Shown: piece after piece, positions 6,242 to 11,047 of the stretch
How positions within the stretch are numbered: the first letter of the stretch is position 1
How the letters are laid out: each line of letters begins with the position of its first letter
Source: Nitriliruptorales bacterium
GTDB lineage: Bacteria; Actinomycetota; Nitriliruptoria; Euzebyales; Egibacteraceae
Assembly: GCA_007119305.1 (NCBI GenBank)
Contig: SKPY01000339.1
Span: 1-11,047 of the forward strand
DNA: 11,047 nt
Reading direction: 5' to 3'
Made by a program: the position numbers and the translations under genes
The notes under the pieces: generated by a model
What the model saw: only the letters and a program-made list of their open reading frames with translations
Database searches by the model: none
Told to the model about the DNA's origin: nothing

Positions 6242-6661
6242 CGTCGGGGTCGAAAGGTCGACGCCTGCGAACACGTCGTGCGCCGGGCGGACCTCCGCCT
6301 CGGCGGCCCCCGGCAGCGGCTCCTGCGGCCCCGGCTCGGGCTGCGCGCTCACGCGCGCGACGAGGTCAGCGATCTCCGGCCTGCTCGCGGTGTGACCGGC
6401 CAGCACGAACGTGGGGCCAAGCCCCAGCCGCGGCACGCGCGCTCCCTCACAGCGCTGCGTGGCCTGCAGGCCCGCCGGCACGGTCCGGTCGACGTCGTTG
6501 CCAACGTTGCCGACAGCGGTGAGGTAGCTGCCGCGGAAGCCGGTGACGCCGCGCCAGTAGATGCCGTTGGACAGGGCGTCGCGGGCGGTGAGGTTCTCGA
6601 CTGCGACCCCGTCCGCGAACACGATCACGCCCATCTCCCGCACGTGCTCGGCGTCGATCAC
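6242..6661 (-). pseudogene. Remnant of a secreted right-handed parallel beta-helix protein
   Basis: The frame read from GTG 6661 begins abruptly, with an in-frame TAG about 18 bases upstream. Residues 11-52, including VIVFADGVAVENLTARD and NGIYWRGVTGFRGSYLT, look like the rungs of NosD/pectate-lyase-like beta-helix repeat proteins found in actinobacteria. Straight after this (about residue 53, near base 6505) the sequence changes to NDVDRTVPAGLQATQRCEG and a Pro/Glu/Ala-rich tail, which resembles the C-terminal end of the same kind of protein. Signal peptide, N-terminal part and most of the helix are missing, suggesting a 5' loss and a large internal deletion. No stop closes the frame near the end of the similarity; it runs on into the 81-aa gene. 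The family call is from memory, and the end at 6242 is approximate. Confidence 0.5.
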
Positions 6662-6931
6662 GCGGCATGGCCGGCCAGGCTACCGGAACCGCTTCGCAGG
6701 GTGGCCACACCGGGCTGATGCCTGACCGTCGGGCGGCGAAGGGTCCTCGCGACCGGGCCGGTCGGCCCTTCGAAGGCACCTCGGGGTTGGGTGATGCTGC
6801 GAGGAGTCGAGACGCGGGGGCTGGCACCGGCCGTGGCCTGCAGGCGGCAGCGGAAGGCCCCCCGCCCTCGCCCCCTCGACGGGTTGTGCCGTGATGGACG
6901 TGCCGATCGGGCTGACCGGGCTTGAGCAGGG
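6662..6931. other. Intergenic region upstream of acsA, rich in inverted repeats
   Basis: This 270-bp stretch holds no convincing gene: translations in the open frames are Arg/Pro/Ser-rich. It contains the dyads at 6737-6776 and must carry the promoter of the acsA-pdh operon, but I cannot point to clear -35/-10 boxes. I see no riboswitch or tRNA-like fold. Confidence 0.5.
6737..6776. repeat. Nested inverted repeats and a 10-bp palindrome
   Basis: CGAAGGG (6737-6743) pairs with CCCTTCG (6766-6772) and encloses the dyad GACCGG-G-CCGGTC (6751-6763). The right arm overlaps a perfect palindrome CCTTCGAAGG (6767-6776). In addition TCCTCGC (6744-6750) can pair with GCGAGGA at 6799-6805. It may be an operator or leader structure of the acsA operon, or a degenerate copy of the hairpin at 6100-6127. 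Confidence 0.35.
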
Positions 6932-8727
<1,796 letters not shown>

Positions 8728-8731
<4 letters not shown>

Positions 8732-9732
8732 CCGCGCCAGGCAAGCCGCTCGACCGTGACCACGGGCTGCATCTGCTGCACGAGATGCTGCGCATCCGAC
8801 GCTTCGAGGAAGCCTGCGTGGAGCTGTACAGCGCGACGAAGATCCGCGGGTTCCTGCACCTGTACATCGGCGAGGAGGCGGTGGCGGTCGGGGTGTGCGA
8901 GGCCCTGGAGCCCGACGATGCGGTCGTGGCGACCTACCGTGAGCACGGCCACGCCCTGGTGCGCGGCGTCGGCGCCGGCGCGGTGATGGCCGAGATGTTC
9001 GGCAAGGTCGAGGGCTGCAGCCGGGGCCGTGGGGGGTCGATGCACCTGTTCGACGCCGCGACCCGCCTGTACGGCGGCAACGGGATCGTCGGCGGCGGCA
9101 TCCCGCTCGCCGGCGGCCTCGCGCTCGCCGACAAGCTGCTCGGACGCGACCGCATCACGGCCTGCTTCTTCGGTGACGGCGCGGTCGCGGAAGGCGAGTT
9201 CCACGAGTCGATGAACCTCGCGGCCCTGTGGGAGCTCCCGGTGCTGTTCTGCTGCGAGAACAACCGCTATGCGATGGGCACCGCGCTCGAGCGCCACCAG
9301 GCGCAGACCAACCTGGCGCTCAAGGCGTCCTCGTACGCGATGCCGGCCTGGTCGGTCGACGGCATGGACGTGCTCGCCGTCGAAGCCGCCGCCCGGCGCG
9401 CGGTCACCGCCGTGCGGGAGGGCGGCCAGCCGCTGTTCCTCGAGCTGCAGACCTACCGCTTCCGCGCGCACTCGATGTACGACCCTGACCTGTACCGGAC
9501 CAAGGACGAGGTCGAGCGCTGGAAGGAGCGCGATCCGCTGGTCCTGCTCACCGACCGGATGCGCGCTGACGGGCTGCTCGACGATGCCGACCTGCAGCGC
9601 CTCGAGGACGACGTCGCGACCGAGGTCGCCGCCGCAATCGACTTCGCCGAGCGCGGCACGCTCGAGCCCGTCGAGGACCTCACCCGCTTCGTCCACAGCG
9701 ACCCCCCGACGCCCCCAGGAGGCACGCCGTGA
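8728..9732 (+). CDS. pdhA: 2-oxoacid (pyruvate) dehydrogenase E1 component, alpha subunit
   Basis: The 334-aa product is the thiamine-diphosphate-binding alpha subunit of a heterotetrameric E1, which decarboxylates the 2-oxoacid and passes the acyl group to lipoyl-E2. The ThDP motif runs from GDG (149-151) through N163 to ENN (177-179). Other conserved parts are REHGH (71-75), SRGRGGSMH (98-106) and the loop YRFRAHSMYDPDLYRT with H248 and S249, whose HS-x-x-DP form fits pyruvate dehydrogenase better than acetoin or branched-chain enzymes; acetoin dehydrogenase remains possible. The ATG at 8728 overlaps the acsA stop and has GGAG eight bases upstream. The frame is open further 5', but that is acsA read out of frame. 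The TGA stop overlaps the pdhB start. Confidence 0.93.
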
Positions 9733-10730
9733 CCAGCGCCCCAGAGGTCGTGACCTTGACCTACCGCGAGGCTCTCCGGGAGGGCATCCGTGATGCGCTG
9801 CGGCGCGACGAGCGCGTCTTCTTGATGGGCGAGGACGTCGGCCCCTACGGCGGGGCGTTCGGGATCAGCCGCGGCCTGCTCGAGGAGTTCGGCCCGGTGC
9901 GCATCCGCGACACGCCGCTGTCGGAGTCGGCCTTCGTCGGCGCGGGCATCGGCGCCGCGCTGGGCGGCATGCGCCCCATCGTCGAGGTCATGACGGTCAA
10001 CTTCAGCCTGCTCGCCCTCGACCAGATCCTGAACAACGCCGCGACGCTGCTGCACATGTCCGGCGGCCTCTTCAACGTCCCGCTCGTCGTCCGCATGACC
10101 ACCGGCGGCGGGCGGCAGCTCGCGGCGCAGCACTCCCACAGCCTGGAGGGCTGGTACGCCCACATCCCGGGGATCCGCGTGCTGGCGCCCGCGACGCTCG
10201 ACGACGCCAGGGGCATGCTGTGGCCGGCGCTCAACGACCCCGACCCGGTTCTGATCTTCGAGCACGGCTCGCTGTTCAACGCCAAGGGGGAGCTGCCGGC
10301 GGACGCGGGGGCGGTCGACATCGTCCATGCGGCGGTCCGCCGCTCTGGCGCCGACGTGAGCCTCATCACCTACGGGGGCACGCTGCCCCTCACGCTCGAG
10401 GCCGCCGAGCAGCTGGCCGGCGAGGGCATCGACGCGGAGGTCGTCGACTTGCGCGTCCTGCGCCCCCTGGACACGCCGACGCTGCTGGAGTCCGTGTCGA
10501 AGACCCACCGGGCGGTCATCGTCGACGAGGGCTGGCGCAGCGGCAGCCTGTCCGCGGAGATCAGCGCCCGGCTGGCCGAGCACGCGTTCTACGACCTCGA
10601 CGCGCCCGTCGCCCGGGTGTGCCGGGCCGAGGTGCCGCTGCCGTACGCGGCGCACCTCGAGCAGGCGGCGCTGCCGCAGGCCGACGAGGTCGTCGCCGCC
10701 GCTCGCGAGGTGGTGGGCGGCCATGCCTGA
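9729..10730 (+). CDS. pdhB: 2-oxoacid (pyruvate) dehydrogenase E1 component, beta subunit
   Basis: This 333-aa protein is the partner of the preceding alpha subunit and supplies the second half of the thiamine-diphosphate site. Conserved parts are the N-terminal LTYREALREGI, the cofactor-activating Glu in MGEDVGPYGGAFG (E35), DTPLSESAFVGAGIGAALGG (61-80), the QHSHSLEGWYAHIPG segment (134-148), and the transketolase C-terminal domain with EVVDLRVLRPLDT and VDEGWRSG. The length is typical. It begins with GTG at 9729, sharing GTGA with the pdhA stop, with a strong AGGAGG six bases upstream. Its stop overlaps the next start by 8 bp, so E1 and E2 are translationally coupled. Confidence 0.94.
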   Translation: MTSAPEVVTLTYREALREGIRDALRRDERVFLMGEDVGPYGGAFGISRGLLEEFGPVRIRDTPLSESAFVGAGIGAALGGMRPIVEVMTVNFSLLALDQILNNAATLLHMSGGLFNVPLVVRMTTGGGRQLAAQHSHSLEGWYAHIPGIRVLAPATLDDARGMLWPALNDPDPVLIFEHGSLFNAKGELPADAGAVDIVHAAVRRSGADVSLITYGGTLPLTLEAAEQLAGEGIDAEVVDLRVLRPLDTPTLLESVSKTHRAVIVDEGWRSGSLSAEISARLAEHAFYDLDAPVARVCRAEVPLPYAAHLEQAALPQADEVVAAAREVVGGHA

Positions 10731-11047
10731 GTTCCGCATGCCCTCCCTCGGGGCCGACATGGAGCAGGGCAAGGTCGTCGACTGGTACGTGAAGCCCGGG
10801 ACCGTGGTGCACAAGGGCGACATCATGGCGCTGGTCGAGACCGAGAAGGCGGCCATCGAGATCGAGGTGTTCGCCGACGGCGTGGTCGAGGAGCTGCTCG
10901 TCGGCGAGGGCGAGACCGTCGCCGTGGGCGCACCGATCGCCATGCTCGGCGCGGTCGGGCCTGCCCCGGCGGGCGAGGACCGGCGTGAGCCGGCGGCAGC
11001 CGCCGTGCAAGCACCGGGGCCTGTGGCGGAGCCGGTGGGGGCGGCGA
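10723..11047 (+). CDS. pdhC: 2-oxoacid dehydrogenase E2 (dihydrolipoamide acyltransferase), N-terminal part
   Basis: Only the first 108 codons are in the window; the gene runs off the right edge. Residues 1-76 form a lipoyl domain starting MPEFRMPSLGADMEQG, with the lipoyl-lysine loop ALVETEKAAIEIE in which K42 would carry lipoate. It is followed by an Ala/Pro/Glu-rich linker (from about residue 77) of the kind that joins lipoyl, peripheral-subunit-binding and catalytic domains in E2. ATG at 10723 lies inside the end of pdhB (8-bp overlap), with the GGTGGTGGGCGG purine tract as likely ribosome site. The acyl specificity cannot be judged without the catalytic domain; the E1 neighbours suggest acetyl. 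Confidence 0.92.
   Translation, partial: MPEFRMPSLGADMEQGKVVDWYVKPGTVVHKGDIMALVETEKAAIEIEVFADGVVEELLVGEGETVAVGAPIAMLGAVGPAPAGEDRREPAAAAVQAPGPVAEPVGAA

Noticed and set aside
5759..6661. A single 300-aa protein on the - strand covering the beta-helix-like part and the 81-aa gene
   Set aside because: The middle third is Arg/Gly-rich low-complexity sequence, the 81-aa part has its own ATG and ribosome site, and the first part starts abruptly after a stop. Two unrelated pieces in one open frame are more likely.
6800..6931. A riboswitch or structured RNA leader ahead of acsA
   Set aside because: Only short GC-rich inverted repeats are present and I could not match any known riboswitch core.

Overview
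The window is about 11 kb of very GC-rich bacterial DNA with tightly packed genes, GTG starts, start/stop overlaps and strongly G/C-biased third codon positions. The style and the gene families fit a high-GC actinobacterium or a similar phylum; there is no marker gene here that settles it. The content is metabolic. I see no phage, transposon, CRISPR, tRNA or rRNA.

Region 1 (1-246, + strand) is the last 81 codons of a gene whose tail resembles the C-terminus of ABC1/UbiB-type atypical kinases. Region 2 (234-5637, - strand) is a complete cytosolic NAD-coupled [NiFe]-hydrogenase operon (group 3d, bidirectional Hox type), read right to left as hoxE-hoxF-hoxU-hoxY-hoxH-hoxW. E, F and U form the diaphorase arm (NAD+/FMN plus an iron-sulfur chain), Y and H form the hydrogenase core, and W is the endopeptidase that trims HoxH. 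Five of the six genes are coupled by 0-4 bp junctions or a 3 bp gap; only hoxY-hoxH has a real gap (36 bp). No hyp maturation genes lie in the window.

Region 3 (5638-6931) separates the hydrogenase operon from a divergent operon. It holds a short unrecognised gene (81 aa, - strand), what looks like a decayed and internally deleted fragment of a secreted right-handed parallel beta-helix protein (- strand), two stretches of inverted-repeat structure, and the candidate control region of hoxE, including a possible leaderless promoter.

Region 4 (6932-11047, + strand) is acsA-pdhA-pdhB-pdhC: an AMP-forming acetate--CoA ligase overlapping the two E1 subunits and the lipoyl E2 of a 2-oxoacid dehydrogenase complex, most likely pyruvate dehydrogenase. 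All junctions overlap. Both ligase and dehydrogenase make acetyl-CoA, and PDH also makes NADH; the neighbouring hydrogenase exchanges electrons between H2 and NAD(H). That the two operons form one redox/acetyl-CoA module is inference from position only.

I did not find a clearly new biological system. The items most worth a second look are the unrecognised 81-aa gene ahead of hoxE, the beta-helix remnant, the coupling of an acetate--CoA ligase to a PDH operon, and the loss of a usual arginine in that ligase.
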